DNA of 64,000 nt, from positions 992,001 to 1,056,000 of the forward strand of contig NZ_JACBFY010000001.1 in assembly GCF_021401245.1 (NCBI RefSeq). Direction: 5' to 3'. Made by a program: the position numbers and the translations under genes. Source of the DNA: Pseudacidovorax sp. NFM-22 (lineage in GTDB: Bacteria > Pseudomonadota > Gammaproteobacteria > Burkholderiales > Burkholderiaceae_C). The notes under the pieces are model-generated. The model was not told the DNA's origin. It was given only the letters and a program-made list of their open reading frames with translations, and searched no databases. The stretch's first letter is position 1, and each line of letters starts with the position of its first letter. This document shows, piece after piece, positions 54,594 to 64,000 of the stretch.

Positions 54594-57275
54594 CTAGTGC
54601 AAAGGCTGCTCTGAACGTACCTTCTGCACAATGGCCTGTGCCTCGTGCACGGCGTCAATCTCGCTGCCAAGTAGTTCCACGGGCACCGGCTTGCCGAATA
54701 AGAAGCCCTGGTAGGTCCGGCAGCCGTAGCTCATCAAGAGCTGCTTCTGCTCAACAGTTTCCACCCCCTCCGCGACCACGCTGAGCGACAGATGGTCTGC
54801 CAGCGCAAGGATGGTGCGAATAATGGCCGCATCGTTCGGATCTGTGAGGATGTCGTCGACGAAGGATCGGTCGATCTTGAGCTGGTCAAGGGGCAGCGTC
54901 TTCAGGTAGCTCAAAGACGAGTAGCCGGTGCCGAAGTCGTCCAGAGAAAAAAGCACGCCGAGCGAGCGCAAGGTCTGCATCTTCACGGTCGTCTCGCGCA
55001 GGTTCACTTGCATCATGCTCTCGGTGATTTCGAAGCGCAGCTTGTTTGCAGGTGCGCCTGTGACCTCCAGCGTTTGCAGCACGTTGCTGACGAAGCCATC
55101 GTCGTAGAACTGCTTGGCACTCACGTTGACCGCAATCGTCCAGTGTCTGCGCGCGGGATCCTGCTCCCACGCCTTGAGCTGTGTGCACGCCGTATGCAAG
55201 ACCCATTGCCCAATCGGCAAAATGAGATTGCTCTGCTCGGCGAGCGGGATGAACTGGCCTGGCGAAACGAGACCCAGGCGTTCGGACTTCCAACGGATGA
55301 GGGCCTCGACACTCACGATTTTCATGGCGGTGTCTACGACAGGCTGGTAATACAGCGTGAACTCGGACTTGGTGATCGCGTTGCGAAGTTCGCGCAACAG
55401 TTCGGTGCGAGCATTGATCTCCTCCTGCAATTGCGGATCGAAAAACGCCAGGCGGTTGCGCCCTTCCTCCTTGGCCTTGTAAAGCGCCATGTCGGCGCGT
55501 TTGACCAGCTCGTCGGGCGCCGGAGATCCTTCTCCAAAGAGAATGACGCCGATGCTGGGACTCGTGCTGATGACCTGCGTTCCAAAATGAAAAGGCTCGC
55601 ACAGCGCCTCGCGAATCTGGCTACCAATGTCCAACGCCTGGGACGTTGCTTCCGGGAAATTGGGATCCAGATGTTCGAGGATGACCAGAAACTCATCGCC
55701 GCCGAGGCGTGCCACCGTGTCGCCCTTGCGAACGCATTCAGTCAGCCGAATCGCGACCTGCCTGAGCAGCAGGTCGCCGACCGCATGCCCCAGGCTGTCG
55801 TTGACGTCCTTGAAGTTGTCCATGTCGAGAACCAGGAGAGCGCCGTGTTGGCGCTCGCCCTGCGCGGTATGCAGCGCATGCGTCAGCCTGTCTCCCATCA
55901 ACCGGCGGTTCGGCAGCCCGGTGAGGGCGTCGTGCAGCGCCATTCGCTGGGCTTCGGCCTCCGCCTCCTTGCGCATGGTGATGTCTGCGCGGATGGCGAT
56001 GTATTGCTCGGGATTTCCAGTTGGCCCCAGCAAAGGCACGATGGTGGTGTGGACCCAGTACAGCGAGCCATCCTTGGCCCGGTTGCACACTTCGCCATTC
56101 CAGACCTCTCCACGGGATATGGTTTTCCACATGTCCCCGAAGAACCCCTTGGGGTGGTAGCCCGAATTGATGATCCGATGCGTCTTGCCGACCAGCTCTT
56201 CCCGCGCGTACTTGGAGATCGAGCAGAACTTGTCGTTCACACGCGTGATGAAGCCTTTGGCATCGGTGATAGCGACGATGGCATGCGCGTCCAGCGCGGC
56301 CTTGAGTTCCAGGATCTCCTGAGCAGTCTCTGCGGCCTGAATCAAGGCGGTTTCCCGGTCTGTCACATCGCTGACGATGGCGAGTACCCCATTGAGCATC
56401 CCGTCGCTCTCGCGTGCCGGTGCCAGCACCACGTGCCGATGATGAACCGGCTCGCCAGGCGCTGTCTCAATTGCAAAGTCGAACGCAACCTTTTTGCCGG
56501 CCATCGCTTGGTGCAGGTGAGGCCTCAGCACTGGCAGTCGATCTGGCGCAAGCATTTCGTCGACTGGCAGCCCACCGATGGACTTGTGCTCCAGGCCCAT
56601 CATGAGCTTGAAGTTGCGGTTGGAGTACCGGAGCTTGAGGTTCCCATCCAGGCGGCACATGCCGGCAGGAAGACTTTCGAGGATGTTCTGAAGTTCGTTT
56701 TCACGCTCACGAAGCCGTGCTTCGGAAAGCAGCAAGCGGCGGATCGGCGACTGGAAGCCAGTGATGAATACCGCGCGGTGCAGGCACGCATACGAGCTCA
56801 GGCGAAGAAAGTCCACCGTGAGATCGGCCGTCTTCCCGGAGGCCAAGGTAAAGCCGAACGAGAGCGTGCTAAGACCAGCCAGGAAGCAGGACAGGGCCAG
56901 CCAAAGATCAGCGACTTCGCTATCTTGTTTGAACCGGTGATACAGCGCGAAGCACGCGATGCAGAAGCCCGCAGTGACCAGCAGTGCAAAGCCGTCGTCC
57001 ATCGCCGGCGGCACCCCGCTGATGTTTACCCGCGCAGCCGTCCATGCAAGGAGCGCAACGCACGCCACTGCCAGTTGCAACCAGGCCGAACGAGGGCCCA
57101 GGAGCTGAACGCGAAAGATCAGCAAGCCGATGGCAACCAGCTGAACCACCGCGCCGATGAGCCAGAGCCATGATGTCGTTGCCGAGTCGGTAATCTTTTC
57201 TGGGCTATGGACGATGTCGTGTCTGAGCGCATGCACGAGGCCGACTCCGGCGACAAGCGTGAAGCACAGAATCAA
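54594..57275 (-). CDS. membrane PAS-PAS-GGDEF-EAL c-di-GMP protein (N-terminus frameshifted)
   Basis: 893 residues in this frame. N-terminal TM helices (residues 1-150), two PAS domains (about 185-305 and 320-440), GGDEF with intact ARLGGDEFLVIL, and EAL with VEALIRW and SLDDFGTGYSSLSYLKTLPL. It is probably a dual cyclase/phosphodiesterase or mainly a phosphodiesterase. The frame opens only at a TTG (57275). The missing first TM segments are in another frame at 57276-57531, so a one-base shift in the GCGCGCG run near 57277 splits the gene. Confidence 0.85.
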   Translation of the reverse strand: MILCFTLVAGVGLVHALRHDIVHSPEKITDSATTSWLWLIGAVVQLVAIGLLIFRVQLLGPRSAWLQLAVACVALLAWTAARVNISGVPPAMDDGFALLVTAGFCIACFALYHRFKQDSEVADLWLALSCFLAGLSTLSFGFTLASGKTADLTVDFLRLSSYACLHRAVFITGFQSPIRRLLLSEARLRERENELQNILESLPAGMCRLDGNLKLRYSNRNFKLMMGLEHKSIGGLPVDEMLAPDRLPVLRPHLHQAMAGKKVAFDFAIETAPGEPVHHRHVVLAPARESDGMLNGVLAIVSDVTDRETALIQAAETAQEILELKAALDAHAIVAITDAKGFITRVNDKFCSISKYAREELVGKTHRIINSGYHPKGFFGDMWKTISRGEVWNGEVCNRAKDGSLYWVHTTIVPLLGPTGNPEQYIAIRADITMRKEAEAEAQRMALHDALTGLPNRRLMGDRLTHALHTAQGERQHGALLVLDMDNFKDVNDSLGHAVGDLLLRQVAIRLTECVRKGDTVARLGGDEFLVILEHLDPNFPEATSQALDIGSQIREALCEPFHFGTQVISTSPSIGVILFGEGSPAPDELVKRADMALYKAKEEGRNRLAFFDPQLQEEINARTELLRELRNAITKSEFTLYYQPVVDTAMKIVSVEALIRWKSERLGLVSPGQFIPLAEQSNLILPIGQWVLHTACTQLKAWEQDPARRHWTIAVNVSAKQFYDDGFVSNVLQTLEVTGAPANKLRFEITESMMQVNLRETTVKMQTLRSLGVLFSLDDFGTGYSSLSYLKTLPLDQLKIDRSFVDDILTDPNDAAIIRTILALADHLSLSVVAEGVETVEQKQLLMSYGCRTYQGFLFGKPVPVELLGSEIDAVHEAQAIVQKVRSEQPLH

Positions 57276-57531
57276 CGCGCGCCTCGACCGAGGTTCTGTT
57301 GCTCAGCCCGGACCAAGCAATCGAGATCACGTGCGCGGCCGTGGCCACTCCTGCGAATTCCAGAAGCAGGTGCAAAACGTCCACCCAAGCGCCAAGCAAC
57401 GGCCAAGGCCAGGGAAATTGGAGCAGGACCGCCGTGCAGGCAATCGCTGCTACGGCAAGGAGCGTCACATGGTGCCGCGCGCGTCCTAGATCAACCGGGG
57501 CCTCCAATTTGGATCGAACTTCGCTCTTCAC
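57276..57531 (-). pseudogene. 5' fragment of the GGDEF-EAL gene in a shifted frame
   Basis: A GTG at 57531, preceded by GGAGG six bases upstream, opens a frame encoding HHVTLLAVAAIACTAVLLQF and LLEFAGVATAAHVISIAW, hydrophobic segments expected at the start of the membrane sensor. It then runs out of frame at NRTSVEAR, where the downstream frame continues with ALILCFTLVAG. The read-through therefore needs a one-nucleotide shift. Confidence 0.6.
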
Positions 57532-57783
57532 CGTTTCCTCCAGCTGCGAGGGATGCTTTTCACGAATCGAGCGGCAAGTGGGCGCTGCGGATCCGGATGA
57601 GCGCGAGGCGCAAAGCGCATGACGGCTGCGGCGCGTACGCCCGCAGCGGTCTTGCGCTGCCGTGACAAATGTCAAGCTTACGCCTTCGCAGCGGCCTCCG
57701 GTGTACCGCTTTCGGCCGGAAGATGGCGTGGTCACGGCCACGACACAAATGCCCGGGTGCCCGCGCTACGGGCATTGGCCGCC

Positions 57784-57966
57784 TTACCGTTCGCGGCTGA
57801 GGTACTGCTCGACGTTCTTGGACTCGGGGCCCACGGCCTTCACAGCTTCACGGAGCTGATCAGGCGTAACGCCAAACTTCTTCGCCCAGTCATGCACCTC
57901 GTAGTCTTCGTGAAGGTTGATGCGGGTGCGGTCCTGCCCATGGGCTTGCATGCGGTCATCTGCCAT
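57784..57966 (-). CDS. DUF3606 small protein
   Basis: A 60-residue protein starting MADDRMQAHGQDRTRINLHE. DYEVHDWAKKFGVTPDQLRE is the DUF3606 signature. ATG 57966 has GGAGA upstream. Its role is unknown; it is common in proteobacterial stress regulons. Confidence 0.85.
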   Translation of the reverse strand: MADDRMQAHGQDRTRINLHEDYEVHDWAKKFGVTPDQLREAVKAVGPESKNVEQYLSRER

Positions 57967-58196
57967 CTGTGTATCTCCTTTGTCTTTGCAGCGCAGCATT
58001 CGGGGCGGCGCAGCGCAAGGGCTCAAGTTGGAGATTCACGCGCGGGAATTCCTACAAACTGGGGCCAAGACCTGGATGCCGAGCTTGTGCTTCTGCAGGA
58101 CGACTTCTGGAAGGGGCGTCTGGCCCTACCTCAACCACCAGTGCGGCATCGTTGGGTATGCCTGAGATCCGCGAATGACCGGCGATCAGGGCTCGA

Positions 58197-59300
58197 TCAA
58201 TCCGCTTGGTGAAGCGGGATCGTAAGAGTAAAAAGCACGATCCCATCATCAGACTTGACCACGATGTCACCTCCATGCGCCAGAGCGATCTGCTTGCAAA
58301 TGAAGAGCCCCAGACCAAGATTAGTTCTGTGACCGGTTTCGAACCCTTGTCCGCGCTTCAAGGGGTCGAAGATCCCCTCCAATTTTTCATCGGCAATCTT
58401 GCCCTCGTTGCAGACCTGAATTACCGCCGCATCCTCGGACTTCTTCACTTTAGCTTTGACCACGCCCCCCGTGCCATGCTCGGCCGCATTCGACAGCAGG
58501 TTGGCAAAAGCCTCGCGCAAACGCGACACGTCAAAAGTCCCTTCGATTGTCTGAATGACATCCAGTGATATTTCCTGTTGAGGGAAGGCTGCTCGGAGAA
58601 TCTGCAGCTCTTCTAGCAATTCTTTGCTCAGATTTGCGTTGCTTTTCTTCAGCGTCATTGCAGCGCCGCCTCGGCTGCTGCTGTAATCAAGCAAAGAATC
58701 CAGCATCGTTCCAATGCGCTTTGAGCTGTTGGAAATAGTCAGGACGTGACTCTTCGCCTCGGAGGGCAAGATGCCTTGCAAATACTTTGCCGTCAACGAG
58801 ATGGCGTTGAGAGGGGCTCGTAGATCGTGTCCGATGACGCCGATAAATATATGCCTCCAATGCTCGACCTTGGCTTCAAATGCCTCCGTAGATTCGGCTA
58901 CGGCCTGATCGATGGCTTCATTGAAGCGGACAAGATCGTCGACCACATGGACTTCATCTTTGTTGTTCTCCAGCCAAAGCGCAATGATGGTCGCGCGCAA
59001 AGCCCGATACTCTGAAATAAGCTGACTCACGGTCAGACCGCTCTGCGCCCGGGCCTCTCCATGCTCCTCCGCCGCAGTCACCACTGGAGACTTGGGAGCA
59101 AGTCCCTGGCTCTTGTCATAGGCTTCCGTCCTACTCTGGGCCCTTCGCAAATCTGACGCGATATCATTTAAACACTGCGAAAAATGGTCACGCAGCGTTT
59201 CGTCTGCCGCGGCTTTCAATGTCGGAAGCGTTTTTGCGAATGCAGCGGCCTCGCGCAAGATTTCTTCTTTGTTCTGGTCTAGAAAATCGGCGAGCCTCAT
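58197..59300 (-). CDS. sensor histidine kinase, soluble
   Basis: 367 residues. The N-terminus (about 1-140) is RsbRD-like helical. His158 in IGHDLRAPLNAISL is the phosphorylation site. N box FANLLSNAAEHG and G box NLGLGLFICKQ are present. No TM segment. It is divergent from the response regulator with a 15-bp gap between start codons, so the two probably form a pair. ATG 59300 is chosen over a TTG at 59312. Confidence 0.9.
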   Translation of the reverse strand: MRLADFLDQNKEEILREAAAFAKTLPTLKAAADETLRDHFSQCLNDIASDLRRAQSRTEAYDKSQGLAPKSPVVTAAEEHGEARAQSGLTVSQLISEYRALRATIIALWLENNKDEVHVVDDLVRFNEAIDQAVAESTEAFEAKVEHWRHIFIGVIGHDLRAPLNAISLTAKYLQGILPSEAKSHVLTISNSSKRIGTMLDSLLDYSSSRGGAAMTLKKSNANLSKELLEELQILRAAFPQQEISLDVIQTIEGTFDVSRLREAFANLLSNAAEHGTGGVVKAKVKKSEDAAVIQVCNEGKIADEKLEGIFDPLKRGQGFETGHRTNLGLGLFICKQIALAHGGDIVVKSDDGIVLFTLTIPLHQAD

Positions 59301-59315
59301 GGGTAGTTCCAAATT

Positions 59316-59687
59316 ATGGGAAAAGAAATGAATGGGAAGCGCCTACTCGTGGTGGACGATGAGACGCAGGCAACTACGTTGTTGAAGCTTATCCTAGAGT
59401 CCGAGATCGAGGGCTGTTCTGTGCTCGTCGCTCACGACGGACTTGAGGCCGTGGACACCGCAGACCGTTGCACGCCTCATGCTGTCGTCATGGATCTGGA
59501 GATGCCGAAGCTGGACGGGGAGCGTGCGGCTCGCCTCATCGCCAAGCACTCAGGCGACGCGCATCCTCTCCTGATCGCACTGTCTGGCAACGTTCACCGC
59601 CTGGCCGCCATGAAGATCGGCGATCCATTTCAGCACCTGCTGAGCAAGCCGGTAGACATGGACGAGCTGCTGACCATTCTGCGTTGA
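59316..59687 (+). CDS. single-domain response regulator (CheY-like)
   Basis: A 123-residue receiver domain: Asp14/Asp15 (LLVVDDETQ), phosphorylation Asp60 (VVMDLEMPKLDG), Thr/Ser switch ALSGNVH and LLSKPVD lysine. No output domain. It is divergent from the kinase at 58197-59300, its likely partner. Confidence 0.92.
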   Translation: MGKEMNGKRLLVVDDETQATTLLKLILESEIEGCSVLVAHDGLEAVDTADRCTPHAVVMDLEMPKLDGERAARLIAKHSGDAHPLLIALSGNVHRLAAMKIGDPFQHLLSKPVDMDELLTILR

Positions 59688-60511
59688 TCACCTCTTTCTT
59701 CAGTTTTATCGGTCGGGATTTTTTTGCCTGCGCCTACGCCGCCCTAGGCTTTTTCCGACAGGCGGATTGATCACGGCGACGGGCGCAGACTTCGACTCAG
59801 TATGAGCCGTCGCACGCCACGGTGCTTGAGCCGGACGCAGTGGCGTCGGGTCGCCCCAGCCCCACTCGCTCCCGCTTCGCGCATCGGCAAGGAGGCGCAT
59901 CGAAGTTACGCGAGAGGGCCTATTTCTCAATTCATTGCCTCCAGCTTTCTTTTTTGATCCGAACTGCCTCTTCGTCTCTGATATGAATTCGGCCAAGTTG
60001 GATCAACAGGAGGAACAGCCAAGTAGCATCAATCTGGTGGCCAGACCGTGACAATGAGCCTTCTGAGTCTCACCAGCGCACATGTGCTGAGTTGCCGCGC
60101 ACGTGATCGATGACTTGAGCTGCACGGTGAAATCCGGCACGGACCTGGAATTCATGAACTACTGGGACCTCGTTCACAACTGGGCCTCGATCTCCAAGGC
60201 GGTAAAAGCGGGAGGACAAGCCGCGCAGACGCTCAAAGCGCCGAGCCTTTGCAACGCCGCAGATCACCCGAGCCCGCAGATGCCCACTGCGCGCGAATTC
60301 GTGAAGAGCATCCCCAAGCACATAGACCAGTCGCTGTACGCTGTTTTCAGTTCGTGCCGCTCGTCCACCATGACGAGGTGCGTCCGGCCTTCCCCGAAAT
60401 CGCAGGTCTGGCTGACACGCCTCATTCGTTCGCTGAGGACAGCAGGCGCGATCTCCTGCAGATCATTCCGAAGTAAGTAGGCGAACCTGGAAGCTGCGGC
60501 TTTGACCGGCT
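59688..60511. other. 824-bp region without recognised gene
   Basis: Several short frames are open on both strands (for example 60103-60480 on plus, 59706-59996 on minus), but none shows a family, a good ribosome site or consistent codon use. I call no gene. It may hold a decayed gene. Confidence 0.4.
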
Positions 60512-61513
60512 TTACGCCACGGGTATCGCCCTGCCCCGTCTTGCCGCCGGACCACGACCCAAGTGGGCTGCCGCTGGTTCCGAGTCGGCAACACCCGCCC
60601 CGGGTTTCGCCCGGCGGGGGTTTTGATCGCGTCGTGCGAAGTGCGCGGGGGGACAGCCAACGTTTCGCGTGAATGCGACGCTGAACGCGCTGGCCGAGCC
60701 GTAGCCGACTCGCTCTGCGACATCTCCGACCGTCACCCCGTCACGGAGCAGGCACTTGGCAAGCGCCATGCGCCACCCGAGCAAGTACTCCATCGGCGTC
60801 ACGCCGACGAGTCGGCTGAACCGGGTGAAGAACGCAGAGCGGGACATCGCTGCCTCCCGCGCGAGCTCGGCGACGGTCCAAGGCGCACCTGGCTGCTCGT
60901 GCATCCGCCGCATCGCCGCGGCCAGTCGATCGTCGGCGAGGCCGCGGACGAGGCCAGGCGAGGCCGCGCTCCTGGGCGCCGAGCGAAGTGCTTCGATCAG
61001 AAGCACGTCCAGCAGGCGCGCGAGCACGACGTCGCGTCCGGGGCGCAGAGCACGGAACTCCGCATAGATGAGCGACACGAGCGTGGAGAGCGTCGGCTCG
61101 CCGCGCACTTGAACGAGTTGCGGCAGCAGCGAAACCAGCAGCCCCGCGTCGGGCGACGCAAACACGCAGTAGCCGATCAGCATTCGTACATCGGGCGACG
61201 CAGTCGGGTCACCGTGCCGGATCTCACCGTCAGGGCGGAAGACGTACGCCGTCTCTTCCCCGTCCGCAGGTGGATCGAGGCTTGACATCGTGAAGTCGAA
61301 GGCGGCCGGAACGAGGACGAAGTCATCCTGCTCGAGCACCACGGGATCGTGCCCCTCGACCGTCAGCCGAGCTGTCCCCGCGACGATTGCGCAGAAGAAA
61401 GGTCGTCCGGTTTCCGAGCGGCGCGCGATCCACGTTCCGGCGGCGGTGGCCATCTTCGCGAACGGAGCTGTCGGGCGCAGTAACGTCACGACCTCAGTGA
61501 GTGGATCGACCAT
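60512..61513 (-). CDS. AraC-family regulator with cupin-type N-terminal domain
   Basis: 333 residues from MVDPLTEVVTLLRPTAPFAK (an ATG 12 codons upstream is possible). The N-terminal AraC-binding (cupin) part has FFCAIVAGTARLTVEGHDPV. The HTH units are WTVAELAREAAMSRSAFFTR and VGDVAERVGYGSASAFSVAF. Probably the regulator of the divergent alpha/beta hydrolase gene. The C-terminal 35 residues after the HTH (RRDQNPRRAKPGAGVADSEP) are low complexity. Confidence 0.87.
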   Translation of the reverse strand: MVDPLTEVVTLLRPTAPFAKMATAAGTWIARRSETGRPFFCAIVAGTARLTVEGHDPVVLEQDDFVLVPAAFDFTMSSLDPPADGEETAYVFRPDGEIRHGDPTASPDVRMLIGYCVFASPDAGLLVSLLPQLVQVRGEPTLSTLVSLIYAEFRALRPGRDVVLARLLDVLLIEALRSAPRSAASPGLVRGLADDRLAAAMRRMHEQPGAPWTVAELAREAAMSRSAFFTRFSRLVGVTPMEYLLGWRMALAKCLLRDGVTVGDVAERVGYGSASAFSVAFTRNVGCPPAHFARRDQNPRRAKPGAGVADSEPAAAHLGRGPAARRGRAIPVA

Positions 61514-61645
61514 CCCTGGACTCTTGAACACTAAAAAAGGACTGTGCATTGTATTAAGTCCTGTCCATGGGCGCTATCGTTTGCATCGAGCACCGTTCAT
61601 CGCGTGCGAGCCCAAACGCTGACCACCCTCTAAAGGAACCGTCCA

Positions 61646-62608
61646 ATGTCCACAGCAATATCGTCCGTCGTCCCTCTTGCGTCTGTTGCGCCGGTGCCCG
61701 TCGTGTCCGTCAGCCCGATCGAGCTGTCGGCGCCTGGGCGCGCTGTCCCATTGCAGGTGCGCGTATCCGCCCCGGTGACCGGCCGCGACCTGCCGATCGT
61801 CCTTTTCTCCCATGGGCATGGTTCGTCCAACCACCTGTCTTCGCTGAACGGGTATGGGCCGCTGGCGAATTACTGGGCCGCGCGCGGCTTTGTCGTCATC
61901 CAGCCGACGCACCTTTCGTCGGCCACCCTGCGCGAGGTGGTCGACCCGAACGGACCGGAGGGAGCGCTCTTCTGGCGCTCGCGCGCCGAAGACATGACCC
62001 GACTCCTCGACGCGCTTGATGCGATCGAGGAAGCCGTGCCGGGGCTGCGCGGCCGGATGGACCGGCGTCGTGTGGCTGTAGCGGGGCACTCGCTCGGCGC
62101 CATGACGGCGGGAATGCTGCTGGGCCAGCGCGTCACCGACGTGGACGGTTCGGTGGTCGATCTGCGCGACGCGCGGATCGCCGCCGGCGTCATCATCGCC
62201 GGACCAGGCAACCCGAACTATCTGACTGGGGCCGCTGGTGACCGCTACCCGATCCTGCGCACTCTCGACTTCTCGGCGATGACCGCGCCGGCGCTAGTAG
62301 TGGTCGGCGACCGGGACGTCAATCCGATGTTCTCTGATCAGGCGGAGTATCGCGCCGGCGCCTACACCCTGAGCCCCAGCCCCAAGGACCTGCTCACCGT
62401 GTTCGGGGGCGAACACATCCTTGGCGGAATCTCTGGCTACGACGCGGCGGAGACAACCGACGAGAACCCGGCGCGCGTGGAGGCGGTGGCGCAGCTGACA
62501 TGGGCCTATCTGCGTACCGCGCTCGATGCGGCAGACCCGGCGTGGAGGGCCGCGAGCGAAGCACTGCGCGCTGCGCCCAGCCCGCTGGCCCGCGTTGACA
62601 CGAAGTAA
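61646..62608 (+). CDS. alpha/beta hydrolase (chlorophyllase/platelet-activating-factor-hydrolase-like)
   Basis: A 320-residue protein, MSTAISSVVPLASVAPVPVV onward. PIVLFSHGHGSSNHL is the oxyanion region and VAVAGHSLGAMTAGMLLGQR carries the nucleophilic Ser; VVGDRDVNPMFSDQ gives the acid. It has no clear lipid-anchor signal. It is divergent from the AraC-type regulator by 132 bp. The substrate is unknown. Confidence 0.83.
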   Translation: MSTAISSVVPLASVAPVPVVSVSPIELSAPGRAVPLQVRVSAPVTGRDLPIVLFSHGHGSSNHLSSLNGYGPLANYWAARGFVVIQPTHLSSATLREVVDPNGPEGALFWRSRAEDMTRLLDALDAIEEAVPGLRGRMDRRRVAVAGHSLGAMTAGMLLGQRVTDVDGSVVDLRDARIAAGVIIAGPGNPNYLTGAAGDRYPILRTLDFSAMTAPALVVVGDRDVNPMFSDQAEYRAGAYTLSPSPKDLLTVFGGEHILGGISGYDAAETTDENPARVEAVAQLTWAYLRTALDAADPAWRAASEALRAAPSPLARVDTK

Positions 62609-62817
62609 TGCACGTCTGAAACCTCAACGTGAACAAGGCGCGAGGCACCGCACCTTGGGAGCGTCAGTTGCGTCCGATTCGTGAAGCACGGTGTGGGGAA
62701 GCGAGCCGCCAGGCACCGGACCTCGGATGTCAGTTCCTGGGGGTCAATTCACTCCGCCTCCGGAGGCCGGCACGAAAAGGGGCACCGCAGAGCCCCTCGG
62801 CGCCTACCCCAGGCGCC

Positions 62818-64000
62818 TCAACCCAGCGGCAGGCGCAGGTAGGTGCCGCGCAGCGGCTGCTGCCCCACGCCCGGCTTGCTCCAGTCGCACACGCCGCTCG
62901 GGAAGATCGTCTTCAGCCGCGTCTCCTCGGCCCCGCTGAAGGGCACGGCGTAGTCCGCCACGTTCGCCGGCTTGAGCTGGCACTTGAGTACGTCGTTCGC
63001 GAGCGGCGACCCGGCGACGATGCGCGGCGTGCTGAAGCGCGGGTAGACCACATTGCACGCCGCCGAAGGATCCTGCGACGCGGGCTCATCGATGCGCTTG
63101 CCCGTCTTGTCCCAGCAGGCGTCGTTGGCGCCGGCCGGCTTGTTGCGCACCACCTTGTCGGTCGACGCAGGCGCCGGATCGGCGGCCATGTTGTCCAGCC
63201 ACCGGTTGAGCAGGTCGATCGACGCGGCCATGTAGTTCACGCCGGAGGTCGAGCCCAGCGTCCAGATGATCTGGTTGTCGCTGCGGCCGTTGGCGCGTTG
63301 CAGCCGCGCCCGGATGATCAGGTCCTGCAGCGTGTCGTGGATGTCACCGGTGGCGTCGGCATTGCCGCGCTGCGTGATGATGGGAATGTTCGCGAGGCCC
63401 GGACCGGTGAAGCTGTTCTTGAAGCCACCACCGTAGGTGGCCTCCAGCGCGCCGCTGTCCGCCGTCGAGCGCGCGGCCTGCACGTTGCCGTCACCGTCGT
63501 AGCCCCCCACCTTCTCGTTGAGGTCGAGGAACTCCTTGACCGTGATGGCGCCCTGGTTCAGCGCCGCGAGCCCGTACTGCACGCCGATGTTGTCGAGGGG
63601 GCGGCGGGCCTCCTGCGTGCCGGGGCGCTTGCCCAGCAGATTGACGTTGGTCTGGAAGAGGTCGCAGCGAACGCCGTTGGGGTTGGTCGTGCGGTTGAAC
63701 ACGTTCGCCGCATTGCCGGGCTCGAGAAAGCCGCAACCGGGGGCGTTGTCTGACTTGATGATGCTGGCAAAGGACAAGTCCCAGGCCAGGCAGGTGTTGG
63801 TGTTGAAGCCGTTGACCGCATTCTGCTTGGCAGTGGACCAGGTCACGGCATCCGTGAGATAGACCCGGTTGAGCAGCCGGCACTCCATGACCTCGGGCAT
63901 GAGCGTCTCAGGGAAGGAGACGATGGGCTGGATGCCGTCGAGCAGGCCGGGGTAGAGCTGGGCGATCAGGTATTGCTGGATGGCGCCGCCCGAGCCGCCG
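62818..64000 (-). CDS. DUF6351-like hydrolase protein (5' part outside window)
   Basis: The minus-strand frame runs open past the right edge; 393 codons are visible. Above the last ATG (63900) the frame continues with GGSGGAIQQYLIAQLYPGLL, whose GGSGG looks like a nucleophile elbow. The C-terminus, CDWSKPGVGQQPLRGTYLRL, resembles DUF6351 proteins (assignment tentative). Cysteines are numerous, consistent with export. The start codon is outside the window. Confidence 0.6.
   Translation of the reverse strand, partial: GGSGGAIQQYLIAQLYPGLLDGIQPIVSFPETLMPEVMECRLLNRVYLTDAVTWSTAKQNAVNGFNTNTCLAWDLSFASIIKSDNAPGCGFLEPGNAANVFNRTTNPNGVRCDLFQTNVNLLGKRPGTQEARRPLDNIGVQYGLAALNQGAITVKEFLDLNEKVGGYDGDGNVQAARSTADSGALEATYGGGFKNSFTGPGLANIPIITQRGNADATGDIHDTLQDLIIRARLQRANGRSDNQIIWTLGSTSGVNYMAASIDLLNRWLDNMAADPAPASTDKVVRNKPAGANDACWDKTGKRIDEPASQDPSAACNVVYPRFSTPRIVAGSPLANDVLKCQLKPANVADYAVPFSGAEETRLKTIFPSGVCDWSKPGVGQQPLRGTYLRLPLG

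Noticed and set aside
54405-54614. 69-codon frame after tRNA-Gly
   Set aside because: No recognised family, weak ribosome site, and overlap with the end of the GGDEF-EAL gene.
60070-60480. Frames on both strands in 60070-60480 as possible gene remnants
   Set aside because: No family, no coherent codon use. They may be decayed sequence but I cannot support a call.

Overview
The window is about 47 kb of a nitrogen-fixation (nif) island followed by about 17 kb of ordinary chromosome from a very GC-rich beta-proteobacterium. The best guess is Burkholderiales, Comamonadaceae/Sphaerotilaceae-like. This rests on codon use, a NifA carrying the redox-type cysteine cluster with no NifL, FixABCX as electron donor, an IscSUA-HscA-Fdx set in place of NifU, and a family of GC-rich intergenic repeats that I associate with that group. 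No genus can be fixed from the sequence alone.

Layout. 1-5094 (minus): nifE-nifN-nifX, DUF269, CCE_0567-type protein, ferredoxin III and nifQ (cut by the left edge), behind a sigma54 promoter. 5369-7582 (plus): a TonB-dependent receptor. 7614-9657 (minus): a four-gene operon of unknown function with its own sigma54 promoter. 9851-11652 (plus): an ATPase plus DUF4276/TOPRIM-like pair that looks like defence cargo. 11751-15815 (minus): nifHDK. 16221-19452 (plus): divergent accessory operon (truncated hemoglobin, unknown, ankyrin, rhodanese-ankyrin, NifO/ArsC-like, FmdB-like). 19524-30946 (minus): a 16-gene nifB operon with fdxN, HesB-type protein, TPR, LRV, two nifZ, a nifS paralogue, nifT, a DegT-like protein, a SIR2-like protein, a 2Fe-2S ferredoxin, an amine oxidase and a small helical protein. 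30947-32142: a 1.2 kb non-coding, repeat-rich spacer. 32143-33873 (minus): nifA. 34190-39117 (plus): iscS-iscU-iscA-iscA-hscA-fdx. 39647-46992 (plus): nifV-cysE-nifW-fixABCX plus a ferritin-like protein, a thioredoxin-fold ferredoxin and a TPR protein.

Regulation is readable. Seven GG-N10-GC sigma54 promoters are visible, and three perfect TGT-N10-ACA NifA sites lie 75-130 bp from them. One NifA site sits midway between nifH and the divergent hemoglobin gene. Together the genes supply structural nitrogenase (HDK), FeMo-co synthesis (B, E, N, V, Q, X), Fe-S assembly (two cysteine desulfurases, IscU, three A-type carriers, HscA, ferredoxins), electron flow (FixABCX, ferredoxins) and probably O2 or stress protection (hemoglobin, ferritin-like protein, NifW, NifZ).

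After 47 kb come a minus-strand oxidoreductase/efflux cluster with a GlxA-type regulator, a tctBA pair without tctC, a tRNA-Gly(CCC), a frameshifted GGDEF-EAL protein, a histidine kinase/response regulator pair, an AraC regulator divergent from an alpha/beta hydrolase, and a large hydrolase-like gene cut by the right edge.

The most unusual signals are: two 220-230 bp structured elements between nifB and nifA whose terminal stems differ in sequence yet are each perfectly paired; the four-gene NifA-type operon containing an orphan, catalytically altered CCA-enzyme HD domain; two diverged HepT/DUF86-like proteins; and a DegT-family protein without the PLP lysine.
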